From MGBC114079 sp964531385 (lineage in GTDB: Bacteria > Bacillota > Clostridia > Lachnospirales > CAG-274), in NCBI GenBank assembly GCA_964531385.1, contig CAZHGC010000001.1, positions 62,001-126,000 of the forward strand: DNA of 64,000 nucleotides, written 5' to 3'. How positions within the stretch are numbered: position 1 is the first letter of the stretch; each line of letters starts with the position of its first letter. Below the pieces are notes generated by a model that was not told where the DNA came from, searched no databases, and saw nothing but the letters and a program-made list of their open reading frames with translations. The translations under genes were made by a program, and so were the position numbers. This document shows, one piece after another, positions 18,780 through 26,976 of this stretch.

Positions 18780-19061
18780 ATAGGACAAAAGCATATTTTT
18801 ACCATATAATATAATTAGGGTAATACTACAAAGGTACGTTTTTATAACTTTAGATAATTGGTTGGTGGTGTTACCTTGATGAAATTTGTTGTTGCGGATT
18901 GGGTGTTGATATATGATTGTAAGAAATTAAAATTAAAAGTTCGAAACGACCTGATAGGGAAAATGTGTTAGGCGAGTGGTATTGGTTATGGAGGAGTATT
19001 TTAGAATTTAATTATTAGGACTGTGTGAATTTGTGAAAACTTATTTGAAAGGAGAATTTTT
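18780..19061. other. Intergenic stretch between divergent operons, nothing identified
   Basis: About 280 bases (with the flanking leader about 370) containing no convincing frame, tRNA or known riboswitch core. The AAAGGAG ribosome binding site of the next gene is at its right end. Confidence 0.4.
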
Positions 19062-19433
19062 ATGCTTAAAGAAAAGGCGTTATATTATTACAAAAAAGGA
19101 TATAATTGTTCTCAATGTATTTTAAAGGCAGCGGAATATGTTTATAAAATTCCGATTTCCAATCAATCAATGAAGTTGTGTTCTGCCGTTAACAATGGCT
19201 TTGGGGTTGGAAGTATTTGCAGTGTGCTTGTTTCGGGAATTATGGTTTTTGGAATTATGTTTGACGAAGTTACGGCAAAAAAATTGAGAATAAAACTTTT
19301 GTCGGAATTTGGCAGAGGGCATAAGATTGATTGTATTTCGTTGAAAAAAGAATTTAATGACGGAAATTGCGAGAAAATTGTTGGGGAGATTGCGGAGCTT
19401 ATTGAATTTGCGATTAATGAAGAACAAAGTTGA
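19062..19433 (+). CDS. C_GCAxxG_C_C family probable redox protein
   Basis: 123 residues with a strong AAAGGAG ribosome binding site. The pattern of the family is visible: CSQC near residue 16-19, a glycine-rich NGFGVGSICSV segment around 45-55 containing the central Cys, and C-terminal DC and NC cysteines (about 87 and 106). The canonical GCAxxG is altered to GSICSV. The family is a clostridial small cytosolic protein group predicted to bind metal or act in redox chemistry; no enzyme activity is established. Monocistronic, ending in a bidirectional terminator. Confidence 0.7.
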   Translation: MLKEKALYYYKKGYNCSQCILKAAEYVYKIPISNQSMKLCSAVNNGFGVGSICSVLVSGIMVFGIMFDEVTAKKLRIKLLSEFGRGHKIDCISLKKEFNDGNCEKIVGEIAELIEFAINEEQS

Positions 19434-19487
19434 AAAAATTGAATAAATGTTATTTTTGAATTAAATGATTTTGCAAAAATAAAAAAT

Positions 19488-19523
19488 AAGGGGCGTGAAA
19501 AGATGAGTTTTTCACGCCCCTTT
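19488..19523. terminator. Bidirectional terminator
   Basis: AAGGGGCGTGAAAA (19488-19501) pairs perfectly with TTTTCACGCCCCTT (to 19522) and has A and T flanks. It is shared by the convergent redox-protein and CAP-protein genes. Confidence 0.9.
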
Positions 19524-19541
19524 AGAATATTTTTTAATGTG

Positions 19542-20237
19542 TTATTTTTGTATGAACATTTGTGTCCAATAAGTTGTAGTTCCCGATTTTACATAACCTA
19601 AGCCCATATGTGTAAATTTTTCATTTAATATATTTTTTCTGTGGCCTTCTGAATTTATCCACGCATTTACAACGGCTTCGGCTGTTTTTTGACCTTTTGC
19701 GATATTTTCTCCGGCATATTTATAACTTATTCCGAATTGTTTCATCATATCAAACGGTGAACCGTATGTAGGTGATGTATGGTCGAAATAATTGTTATTT
19801 TTCATATCTTCTGACTTTAATTGGGCAACGTTTGAAAGATTTAAATCTAAAGATAATGCCGGAATGTTTTCTTTTGCACGTTCGGCATTTACAAGGCTTA
19901 AAACTTGGTTTGCCATTGATTGTGATGTTGATGATTGTGAAGAGGTGGTTGTTTCGGTTTGGGGTTCGGAAGAGGTTTCGGTTGGTTGGAGGGAAGAGGT
20001 TGTTTCAGTTTGGGGTTCGGAAGAGGTTTCGAGCGGGAAGTTTGGTTGACAACTTGTTGTTATAATTGGAGTTTCGATTTTTTGACACCAATTTTGAATG
20101 TTTTGGAAAATATTGGTGTAATCTGTGATGTTGTAGTTGAATTCTGTGTTGATTTTGAAATTTGGTTTTATCTCCGCATAGGCTGTTGTTGAAGATAATA
20201 AAATTGTTGAACAAAATATTAATGTGAATTTTTTCAT
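19542..20237 (-). CDS. Secreted CAP-domain (SCP/PR-1, YkwD-like) protein
   Basis: 231 residues. Residues 1-21 form a signal peptide (MKKFTLIFCSTILLSSTTAYA). A Ser/Thr/Glu/Gln-rich linker (about 65-110) contains a repeated SSEPQTETT-type unit encoded by a ~51-base imperfect DNA repeat. The C-terminal CAP domain begins near VLSLVNAERAKENIPALS and shows the conserved HTSP, GENIA, WINSEGHRKNIL and MGLGY blocks. Bacterial CAP proteins are exported to the cell surface and often appear in spore formers; their activity is not defined. Start 20237 has AAAGGA upstream. Confidence 0.88.
   Translation of the reverse strand: MKKFTLIFCSTILLSSTTAYAEIKPNFKINTEFNYNITDYTNIFQNIQNWCQKIETPIITTSCQPNFPLETSSEPQTETTSSLQPTETSSEPQTETTTSSQSSTSQSMANQVLSLVNAERAKENIPALSLDLNLSNVAQLKSEDMKNNNYFDHTSPTYGSPFDMMKQFGISYKYAGENIAKGQKTAEAVVNAWINSEGHRKNILNEKFTHMGLGYVKSGTTTYWTQMFIQK
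19957..20031. repeat. In-frame direct repeat inside the CAP protein linker
   Basis: The 24-base block GTTTGGGGTTCGGAAGAGGT plus TTCG occurs at 19957-19980 and again, identical, at 20008-20031. The 51-base period equals 17 codons, so copy-number change would lengthen or shorten the linker without a frameshift. Confidence 0.7.
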
Positions 20238-20751
20238 AATAGAACAATCCTTTCGTTTTTGAATTTTATTTTGCTTTATTGAATGAAATGTTAATTTTTG
20301 GGTTGGAGATATTAAAACTATTCGTGTTTTAAAAATGTTTGCAAACTTTGAAACAGCATAAATTACAAACAGAATGTTCCAAACTTTAAATTTGCAGAAC
20401 GAAATCGGAAATTAAAATGGTGAGTGATTTTTCAGCTTTTTTTTGGAAAGGGCATTCATTTGTTTAACGATAGAATTTAATATCGGTGGTATATATGTTT
20501 CAAAATTGTTTCTGTGTATGAATATATATTACAATATTTTTACGAAAATATAAAGTTTAAATTACTTCCAATTTGGGGAATTTATTCTTTAAGTGATATG
20601 TTTTGGGAAATTTGCGGATTTTATATTTTTGAATAAATATTTTTTTATGTAAAATAATAAGGGTTAAAGATTTGTTGAAAAATAGAATTTTTCGATATTT
20701 TGATGCTGTTGGTTGATTTTTTTGTTTACAATGTTTTTTTGGGGGGTTAAT
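20238..20751. other. About 500-bp divergent intergenic region, no gene seen
   Basis: AT-rich, carrying the leftward control region of the CAP gene and the rightward one of the hydrolase gene. The GGGGGG ribosome binding site of the latter is at 20740-20747. No terminator, RNA gene or convincing promoter could be assigned. Confidence 0.4.
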
Positions 20752-21711
20752 ATGAAAAATAAAAAAATTATGGTTGCTGTGGTTGGAATTTTATTGGTTG
20801 TTGTCTTTAGAGGGGTTTATTTGCTTGCGATTTATTTATACAATGTTGCTGTTTCAAGGTCTGACAAAACTTTCTTGAAAAAATATATTGACCTTTCACA
20901 ACGAGAAAAAGAACTTATGGATATTGATAAAAATAATGTTAACCTTAAATTTTGGGAAAAACACACGCCTTTTAAGCTTTATAATATTTTGAGCTATGAT
21001 AATACAGTTTTGTACGGGAAAGTTTATATACAAAAAGAATTTTCCAATAAAACAGCGGTTATTGTTCATGGTTATTGCGGAAAGGGCGATGTTATGAACT
21101 ATGCGGCACAGCGATTTTATGAAAAAGGCTTTAATGTTGTTTTGCCGGATTGCAGAGGGCACGGAAACAGCGAGGGGGCTTATATCGGTATGGGTTGGCA
21201 CGATAGAAAAGATGTTATAACATGGTGTGAAAAAATAATTAATGCGAATACCGATGCGGAAATTGTTCTTTACGGAATATCTATGGGAGCGGCAACTGTT
21301 ATGATGGCTACAGGAGAGGCACTTCCCGAAAATATTAAATGTGTTATTGAAGATTGCGGATATACTTCTGTTTATGATGAATTTAAATATCAGCTTAAAA
21401 ATATGTATAAATTTATTCCGACATTTCCCATTTTGGACATTGTTGGGCTGTTATGCAATTTTAGGGCAGGTTATGGATTTAGAAAGGCTTCGGCTTTGAA
21501 ACAAATTAAAAAATGCAAAATTCCAGTACTTTTTATTCACGGCGGGAATGATAAATTTGTTCCTACGGAAATGGTTTATAAACTTTTTCAAAATGCAAAA
21601 TGTAAAAAGGATATTTTGATTGTTGATAATGCCGGACACGCTGTTGCGGCAATGATTGACGAAAAAAAATATTGGAACAAAGTTTTTTCTTTTATCAAAG
21701 AAAATATTTGA
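20752..21711 (+). CDS. Alpha/beta hydrolase (BEM46/YqkD-like serine hydrolase)
   Basis: 319 residues from ATG 20752, which follows GGGGGG; the in-frame ATG at 20713 has no such site. One N-terminal hydrophobic segment (about 5-27) suggests a membrane anchor with the hydrolase outside. The oxyanion region is VIVHGYCGKGD, then LPDCRGHGNSEG, the nucleophile elbow YGISMGA, the acid in HGGNDKFVP and the catalytic His in NAGHAVA. A complete Ser-Asp-His triad is therefore present. Proteins of this type are esterases or peptidases of unknown physiological substrate. Confidence 0.85.
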   Translation: MKNKKIMVAVVGILLVVVFRGVYLLAIYLYNVAVSRSDKTFLKKYIDLSQREKELMDIDKNNVNLKFWEKHTPFKLYNILSYDNTVLYGKVYIQKEFSNKTAVIVHGYCGKGDVMNYAAQRFYEKGFNVVLPDCRGHGNSEGAYIGMGWHDRKDVITWCEKIINANTDAEIVLYGISMGAATVMMATGEALPENIKCVIEDCGYTSVYDEFKYQLKNMYKFIPTFPILDIVGLLCNFRAGYGFRKASALKQIKKCKIPVLFIHGGNDKFVPTEMVYKLFQNAKCKKDILIVDNAGHAVAAMIDEKKYWNKVFSFIKENI

Positions 21712-21747
21712 ATGTTGACAAAAAATGTAATTTGATTTAAAATTAAG

Positions 21748-21866
21748 GCAATATCGCATAATTTGACGAAACAGATTTGAGAAGATGTTTTTTTTGAGAG
21801 AACTTACCGACGAAATTGGTGGTTACCTTTGCTCGAAGCTGAGAGCCTATAATTAAGCGGTATTGC
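21748..21866. repeat. Possible degenerate MITE-like element
   Basis: GCAATATCGC (21748-21757) is inverted as GCGGTATTGC (21857-21866) with one G-U type difference, bounding about 119 bases. The left part shares the words ATAATTTGA, CAGATTTGA and GATGTTTTTTT with 7583-7621. It falls between the hydrolase and acetyltransferase genes and has no coding potential. Evidence for mobility is weak. Confidence 0.35.
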
Positions 21867-21954
21867 AATTAGGTCAATGTGATTTAAAAATGATACAGGA
21901 TTACTTTTTTTGAAGTTTTGAAAATCTGATGTTGTATTTTTGCGAGGGCTGATT

Positions 21955-22515
21955 ATGGAGAATTTTAATATTCGTATGGCAAACAAAAGCGATGCTTTGG
22001 GAATTCTTGAAATTTATTCTTATTATGTTATTAACACCCCATTTACTTTTGAATATACCGTTCCATCAATTTTGGAATTTGAAAAAAGAATTGCAAGTGT
22101 GCTTGAAAAATATCCGTATATTGTTGCCGAAAAAAACGGTAAAATTGTTGGATATACATATGCTTCCACTTTTAAAAATCGGTCGGCTTACGATTGGTCG
22201 GTTGAAACTTCAATTTATGTTGACAACAATTTTAAATGTTTGGGGATTGGAACTTTGCTTTATGAAAAACTTGAATTGATTTTGAAAAAGCAAAATATTA
22301 TAAACCTTGTTTCGTGTATAACGTATCCCAATACAAAGAGCATTTCTTTTCATAAACGTTTGGGATATGAAGAAATGGCACGACTTAAAAATATAGGCTA
22401 TAAATTTGGAGAATGGCACGACGTTATTTGGCTTCAAAAATGTATTGCGGAGCATTTTGAAACTCCCGAAAAGGTTGTTCCGGTTTATCAAACGGATTTT
22501 TCGGGAATTTTATAA
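21955..22515 (+). CDS. GNAT N-acetyltransferase, phosphinothricin/methionine-sulfone acetyltransferase type
   Basis: 186 residues from ATG 21955; GCGAGGG upstream is the ribosome binding site. The order of blocks is that of the PAT subgroup: IRMANKSDALGILEIYSYYV, NTPFTFEYTVPS, GYTYASTFKNRSAYDWSVETSIYV, the acetyl-CoA-binding GIGTLLYEKL, and FHKRLGYEE with EWHDVIWLQK at the end. Relatives acetylate methionine sulfone, phosphinothricin or similar amino acids in the cytosol. The residues CLGIGT replace the common RGIGT pyrophosphate loop. Not part of an obvious operon. Confidence 0.88.
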   Translation: MENFNIRMANKSDALGILEIYSYYVINTPFTFEYTVPSILEFEKRIASVLEKYPYIVAEKNGKIVGYTYASTFKNRSAYDWSVETSIYVDNNFKCLGIGTLLYEKLELILKKQNIINLVSCITYPNTKSISFHKRLGYEEMARLKNIGYKFGEWHDVIWLQKCIAEHFETPEKVVPVYQTDFSGIL

Positions 22516-22627
22516 AGCAAACAATACAAGTTTATTTGCGAAAGCCTGTAATTGCAACGAATATTGTACTTATTAAAAAATATTTTTGAATTTATATCAT
22601 TTATCTTAAAAAAATTGAAATATGGTG

Positions 22628-22656
22628 TTGATATAATTAAAAATGTGTGGTATAAT
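22628..22656 (+). promoter_or_regulatory. Strong sigma-A promoter for kdgK
   Basis: TTGATA (22628-22633), a 17-base spacer and TATAAT (22651-22656). The leader is about 65 bases and ends in AAGGAGG, which fits high expression. Confidence 0.75.
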
Positions 22657-22722
22657 ATATTTGTGTAAGTTATATCTAATGATACATATTAAATATTTAT
22701 TTATTCTAAGGAGGATTTATCA

Positions 22723-23745
22723 ATGGGTAAAATTGTTACTATGGGTGAAATTATGTTGAGATTATCTACACCCGGCAATGAAAGATTTATTCAGGCTACT
22801 GAATTTGATATTAATTATGGCGGTGGAGAAGCTAACGTTGCTGTTTCTTTGGCTAACTATGGTCACGATGCAGAATTTGTTACAGCTGTTCCTGCTAATC
22901 CTATTGGTGAATGTGCTATTGCCGCTTTGAGAAAATATGGCGTTGAAACAAAACATATCGCTAAATGTGGTGACAGACTTGGTATTTATTATTTGGAAAC
23001 AGGTGCTTCTATGAGAGCATCAAACGTTGTTTATGATAGAGCTAACTCTTCTATTGCTACAGCTACTGCTGATAACTTTGATTTTGATGCAATTTTTGAA
23101 GGTGCTGATTGGTTCCATTTTACAGGTATTACTCCTGCTGTTTCTGATTTGGCTGCTCAGGTTACAGAGGCTGCTTGTAAGGCTGCAAAAGCTAAAGGTG
23201 TTACTGTTTCTTGTGACCTTAACTTCAGAAAGAAATTATGGACTTCTGAAAAAGCTCAGAAAGTTATGACTAATCTTATGCAATATGTTGACGTTTGTAT
23301 TGGAAACGAAGAAGATGCCGAAAAAGTTCTTGGATTTAAACCAGGTAACACTGATGTTACAAGCGGTGAACTTGAAATGGCAGGCTATGTTGACATTTTC
23401 AATCAGATGTGTGATAAATTTGGTTTCAAATATGTTATTTCTTCTTTGAGAGAATCTTTCTCTGCTTCTCACAATGGTTGGTCTGCTTGTATTATGGACG
23501 GAAAAACAAGAGAGTTCTATCGTTCTACAAGATATGAAATTAATCCTATTGTTGACAGAGTTGGTGGCGGTGACTCTTTTGCAGGTGGTCTTATTTGCGG
23601 TCTTATGGACGGAAAAGATATGAAAGCTGCTCTTGAATTTGCTGTTTCCGCATCTGCTCTTAAACACACTATTCCGGGGGATTTTAACCTTGTTACAAGA
23701 GCTGAAGTTGAATCTTGCGACGGTTCAGGAAGAGTTCAGAGATAA
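22723..23745 (+). CDS. kdgK: 2-dehydro-3-deoxygluconokinase (PfkB family)
   Basis: 340 residues. PfkB sugar-kinase marks are the N-terminal GEIMLRLSTPG, the substrate region YGGGEANVAVSLANYG, the CDLNFRKKLW block, and the C-terminal ATP/anion-hole motif VGGGDSFAGGLICGL with the catalytic Asp. KdgK phosphorylates 2-keto-3-deoxygluconate, the common product of pectin and glucuronate breakdown, before aldol cleavage. kduI follows, supporting this over ribokinase or fructokinase. Codon bias is strong, as in nifJ. No KDPG aldolase is nearby, so the pathway is completed elsewhere. Confidence 0.88.
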   Translation: MGKIVTMGEIMLRLSTPGNERFIQATEFDINYGGGEANVAVSLANYGHDAEFVTAVPANPIGECAIAALRKYGVETKHIAKCGDRLGIYYLETGASMRASNVVYDRANSSIATATADNFDFDAIFEGADWFHFTGITPAVSDLAAQVTEAACKAAKAKGVTVSCDLNFRKKLWTSEKAQKVMTNLMQYVDVCIGNEEDAEKVLGFKPGNTDVTSGELEMAGYVDIFNQMCDKFGFKYVISSLRESFSASHNGWSACIMDGKTREFYRSTRYEINPIVDRVGGGDSFAGGLICGLMDGKDMKAALEFAVSASALKHTIPGDFNLVTRAEVESCDGSGRVQR

Positions 23746-23816
23746 TTTTTGAACAATAAATTTGGTTCTTTGCTGTTTTTGCAAAGAGGTTATTTACATT
23801 GAATTAATGTTATTTT

Positions 23817-23877
23817 GGGGCAAGCCCTATGTCTACAATGATTTTGTGCGATTTTGTAGGGTGGGGCTTGCTTTTTT
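23817..23877 (+). terminator. Hairpin terminator or attenuator between kdgK and kduI
   Basis: GGCAAGCCC with TCTACAA pairs to TTGTAGGGTGGGGCTTGC (ending 23871), followed by TTTTTT. It may end kdgK mRNA or set a lower level of read-through into kduI. Confidence 0.75.
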
Positions 23878-23907
23878 ATTTATTATTTTTTTGGAGGTAT
23901 GAATTTT

Positions 23908-24765
23908 ATGAATATGGAAGTTAGATATTCAAATCATTTTGAAGACGTTAAAAAATATGATACAGAACAACTTAGAAAACATTTTCTTGTTGAAAAAATT
24001 TTTGTTCCGGGCGAAATTAATCTTGTTTACAGCCACAATGACAGAATTATTTTTGGCGGAATTGTTCCGACAACAGAGCCTTTGAAACTTGAAGGAAGCA
24101 AAGAACTTGCAAGCGATTATTTCCTTCAGAGACGTGAACTTGGTGTTATTAACATTGGCGGAGACGGTGTTATTACTATTGACGGTACTGTTTATGAAAT
24201 TAAAAGCAGAGACGGTATTTATGTTGGTATGGGGTCTAAAGATATTACTTTTGAAGCAAAAGACCCTAAAAATCCTCCTAAATTTTATATGAACAGTGCA
24301 ACTGCTCACAAAACATATCCAACTCTTAAAATTGGTTTTGATGACGCTAATCACAGACCTATGGGCTCTCTTGAAGATTGCAACAAGAGAACAATTAATC
24401 AATATGTTCACCCTGAAGTTTTGAAGAGACTTGACCCGAACGGTGCAAGTTGTCAGCTTGCTATGGGTATGACTGTTCTTGAACCGGGTTCTAACTGGAA
24501 CACTATGCCTTGTCATACACACGAAAGAAGAATGGAAGTTTATTTATACTTTGATTTTGACGAAGATAACGTTGTTTTCCATATGATGGGCAAACCTGAT
24601 GAAACAAGACATATTGTTATGAAAAGCGAACAAGCTGTTATTTCTCCAAGCTGGTCTATTCATTCGGGCGTTGGAACGAAGGCTTATACTTTCATTTGGG
24701 GAATGGTTGGAGAAAATCAGGAATTTGACGATATGGACCATTGTAAAACAGGCGATTTGAAATAA
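23908..24765 (+). CDS. kduI: 5-dehydro-4-deoxy-D-glucuronate isomerase
   Basis: 285 residues from ATG 23908, 10 bases after GGAGGT; the ATG at 23899 is too close to it. KduI isomerises 5-keto-4-deoxyuronate to 2,5-diketo-3-deoxygluconate in pectin and hyaluronan degradation. It has the cupin features of the family: the metal ligands in MPCHTHERRMEVYLYFDF and SWSIHSGVG, and the typical start EVRYSNHFEDVKKYDTEQLR. Downstream of kdgK, with similar high-expression codon use, forming a small uronate unit. kduD, which catalyses the next step, is absent here. Confidence 0.93.
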   Translation: MNMEVRYSNHFEDVKKYDTEQLRKHFLVEKIFVPGEINLVYSHNDRIIFGGIVPTTEPLKLEGSKELASDYFLQRRELGVINIGGDGVITIDGTVYEIKSRDGIYVGMGSKDITFEAKDPKNPPKFYMNSATAHKTYPTLKIGFDDANHRPMGSLEDCNKRTINQYVHPEVLKRLDPNGASCQLAMGMTVLEPGSNWNTMPCHTHERRMEVYLYFDFDEDNVVFHMMGKPDETRHIVMKSEQAVISPSWSIHSGVGTKAYTFIWGMVGENQEFDDMDHCKTGDLK

Positions 24766-24780
24766 AAATTTGATTATTTT

Positions 24781-24830
24781 ACAGAGGAAAATGCGAACTT
24801 TAAATATTGGGTTCGCTTATTCCTCTGTTT
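24781..24830 (+). terminator. Terminator of kduI
   Basis: ACAGAGGAA and GCGAAC pair with GTTCGC and TTCCTCTGT in one long imperfect hairpin, followed by TTT. Confidence 0.8.
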
Positions 24831-24864
24831 GAGTATTTATTATTAGAGAGGTTATGGGGATACT

Positions 24865-25548
24865 ATGAATATTGGGTCGATATATGGTAATCAAGGTAGA
24901 ATTGGTTATGATAAATTAAATTATGGTTATGCCGATTGTGGGGGCAAAGGCTTAAAATCAGGAAAACGAGATTCGGTTGAAATTTCTTCGGCTGCGTATG
25001 AACAACTTGACAAGACCGGGCAAATGACAGCAACATCGGGCAAGGACAATCTTGAGATAACTAAGGGAAAAAAAGAAAATTCTTTTATTATTCATTTTAG
25101 CGATTCGGCGATAGTTAGCAGGGCGGTTTCGAGAGGATATGTTACTGTTAATGGCGTTGAATTGAAGTTGTCGGAAAAAGATAAGAAACAGATGTTGAAA
25201 GTTGACGAAGAGGCAAGCAAAGAAAGAGAAAAAGCTTATAATTCGTATGTTTTGGAACACGAGCTTGCGGTTGCAAAGCAACAAGGCGAAACTTTGAAAA
25301 AAGCATTTGAAGAAATTCCAGAAATGCTTGAGATGATGTTGGAAATGCTTTTTGGTAAATCTGAACAATTGGGGAAAAATGATGAACAATTTGATTATGC
25401 GGAAACGTATGAAAATTCGAGTTCCGGTGTTAGTTGGTCACAATTTGAATGGAAATATTATGATACACAGATGACAGTTTCTTTTGAAGAAACTGCAAAA
25501 ATTGAAAATATTTTTAAAGGTGAAATAATATTGAATGAAAAGAAATGA
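24865..25548 (+). CDS. Unknown protein with an FlgM-like DSVEIS N-terminal motif
   Basis: 227 residues, no signal peptide or membrane segment. After a Gly/Tyr-rich start it has RDSVEISSAAYEQL (about 35-48), reminiscent of the DKVEIS motif near the start of the anti-sigma factor FlgM in Firmicutes, but the rest does not match FlgM. Residues about 100-170 are charged and helical (KDKKQMLKVDEEASKEREKAYNSY), with a Met-rich EMLEMMLEMLFG stretch. The ribosome binding site is AGAGG, rather far upstream. I do not recognise the family. A flagellar connection is only a guess from the motif. Confidence 0.6.
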   Translation: MNIGSIYGNQGRIGYDKLNYGYADCGGKGLKSGKRDSVEISSAAYEQLDKTGQMTATSGKDNLEITKGKKENSFIIHFSDSAIVSRAVSRGYVTVNGVELKLSEKDKKQMLKVDEEASKEREKAYNSYVLEHELAVAKQQGETLKKAFEEIPEMLEMMLEMLFGKSEQLGKNDEQFDYAETYENSSSGVSWSQFEWKYYDTQMTVSFEETAKIENIFKGEIILNEKK

Positions 25549-25816
25549 ATTTGTTGTTAAAAATGATGATTGATTTGAAAAATTACATACATTGTATGGT
25601 TTGGATAAAATTTTTTTATTTGTCAAAAACAGGCGGTTTTGAAATAATGAAAAATTGGTGAAGATTTTTGATTTTATAATTATTATTTAAGACAATTTTG
25701 CACAAATATAATTTTATGCTTTTGACTGTTTTTTTGTCATCTTAAAATTGTTTTATTGAATTTATGAATTGGTGCATAAATTGATTATAATTTTTGTGAA
25801 ATTGCAGATATGATTG
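25549..25816. other. Intergenic region before the ModA-like lipoprotein gene
   Basis: With the hairpin that follows, this makes about 370 non-coding bases. It is AT-rich and contains an ACAATTTT/AAAATTGT inverted pair (about 25693-25756) but no convincing frame or promoter. Confidence 0.4.
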
Positions 25817-25866
25817 CGACGCTAATTTTTGGATTTTTTTGCTAATTCAAATTTAGCGTTGTTTTT
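25817..25866 (+). terminator. Leader hairpin with T-run upstream of the lipoprotein gene
   Basis: ACGCTAA (25819-25825) pairs with TTAGCGT (25853-25859), followed by TGTTTTTT. It lies 50-100 bases upstream of the lipoprotein start, so it could be a terminator of an upstream transcript or an attenuator. Confidence 0.5.
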
Positions 25867-25916
25867 TATTAATTTGAAAATTTTAACGATTGTTGTATAT
25901 TTTTGGAGGAAACATT

Positions 25917-26732
25917 ATGAAAAAATTGATTAGAAATGCTTGTTGTGTGATTTTTTTTGTTATTTTTTGTTTGACGGGTTGTGAAGTTCTTGAGCCTAAA
26001 GAAGAGACGAAAAAAGAAGAAAATTATTTTGAAATTTCAAAATCGAGAGAGGAATTATCTGAGTTTGAGTTTGAAACAATTTTAATATATTGCTCACCGA
26101 GCGTTGAAGAACCTGTTTTGAAAATTGGAAAGATTTTTAAAGATGAAACAAATTGTAATGTTCAAATAAATGTTGCAAATGCTGATGATGTTGAAAATCA
26201 ACTTAGAAAATCAAAGGACGGCGAAATTTATATATCGGATTCCCAAATTGCAAAAAACGGTGTGAATTCTTTTGTTAAGAAATGCAATCAATATGCTAAA
26301 CATACTCCTGTTTTTGCTGTTCCTAAGGGGAGTTTTTCGGGAATTGATACTCTTGACGGTTTGATTGATGAACACGTTACATTTTTGGTTTGCGATTTGA
26401 GTAATTCTATTGGTAAAATTTCAGATGAATTTTTTGAAGAATACTCATATAAATATATTTTTGATTCTATTGATGATTATAACGAAGACGATATATATGA
26501 GGGGATTTCTTCGAGCGAGGGCTGTGTTGGCATTGTTTGGAAAGAAAGTAGTTATGACAAAGATGTTGATTTGATTGAAACACAGGAATTGGAGAGTTTT
26601 TCTGATTATATTAATGTTGCAAAGCTGAAAACAACCGTTAATGATGAGGCAACCAATGAATTTATTGAATTTCTTAATTCTGATGAGGTAAAGCAGATTT
26701 GGAAAGATTATGGATATGATTTTTTGAAATAG
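25917..26732 (+). CDS. ModA-like extracellular solute-binding lipoprotein
   Basis: 271 residues from ATG 25917, set by GGAGGAAAC upstream. The N-terminus is a lipoprotein signal (hydrophobic segment ending LTGC, about residues 17-20), so it should be tethered outside the membrane. The mature part follows the molybdate-binding-protein plan: ILIYCSPSVEEPVLKIGKIFKDE, then GEIYISDSQ, and a C-terminal EFIEFLNSDEVKQIWKDYGYDF like the last helices of ModA. Sequence agreement is distant, so the ligand may not be molybdate. No ModB permease or ModC ATPase lies nearby, which makes it an orphan binding protein. Confidence 0.65.
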   Translation: MKKLIRNACCVIFFVIFCLTGCEVLEPKEETKKEENYFEISKSREELSEFEFETILIYCSPSVEEPVLKIGKIFKDETNCNVQINVANADDVENQLRKSKDGEIYISDSQIAKNGVNSFVKKCNQYAKHTPVFAVPKGSFSGIDTLDGLIDEHVTFLVCDLSNSIGKISDEFFEEYSYKYIFDSIDDYNEDDIYEGISSSEGCVGIVWKESSYDKDVDLIETQELESFSDYINVAKLKTTVNDEATNEFIEFLNSDEVKQIWKDYGYDFLK

Positions 26733-26782
26733 TTTTTTGTGGTTGCGTTTTGGAAGCGGGAGTTTGTTTAAAAATTAAAATA

Positions 26783-26811
26783 TAGACTTTTGCAAGATGT
26801 AATGATATAAT
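26783..26811 (+). promoter_or_regulatory. Candidate promoter for the luxE/luxC/transketolase cluster
   Basis: TAGACT (26783-26788), 17-base spacer, TATAAT (26806-26811). The leader to the first gene is about 160 bases and contains a TTTCCC/GGGAAA hairpin near 26868-26889. Confidence 0.5.
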
Positions 26812-26976
26812 AATATGTAATTGGTGCAATGTTGTGTGATTGTAATTTTACATTTTTGTGTGATGTTTTCCCGTATTGCTTTGGGAAAGGTCGTTTTCAA
26901 ATCGTATATGTTGAATTGTGCGGATTGTTTTAATTAATTGTTTTTATATTTTAAAATTTAAGGGGAGAATGATAAT

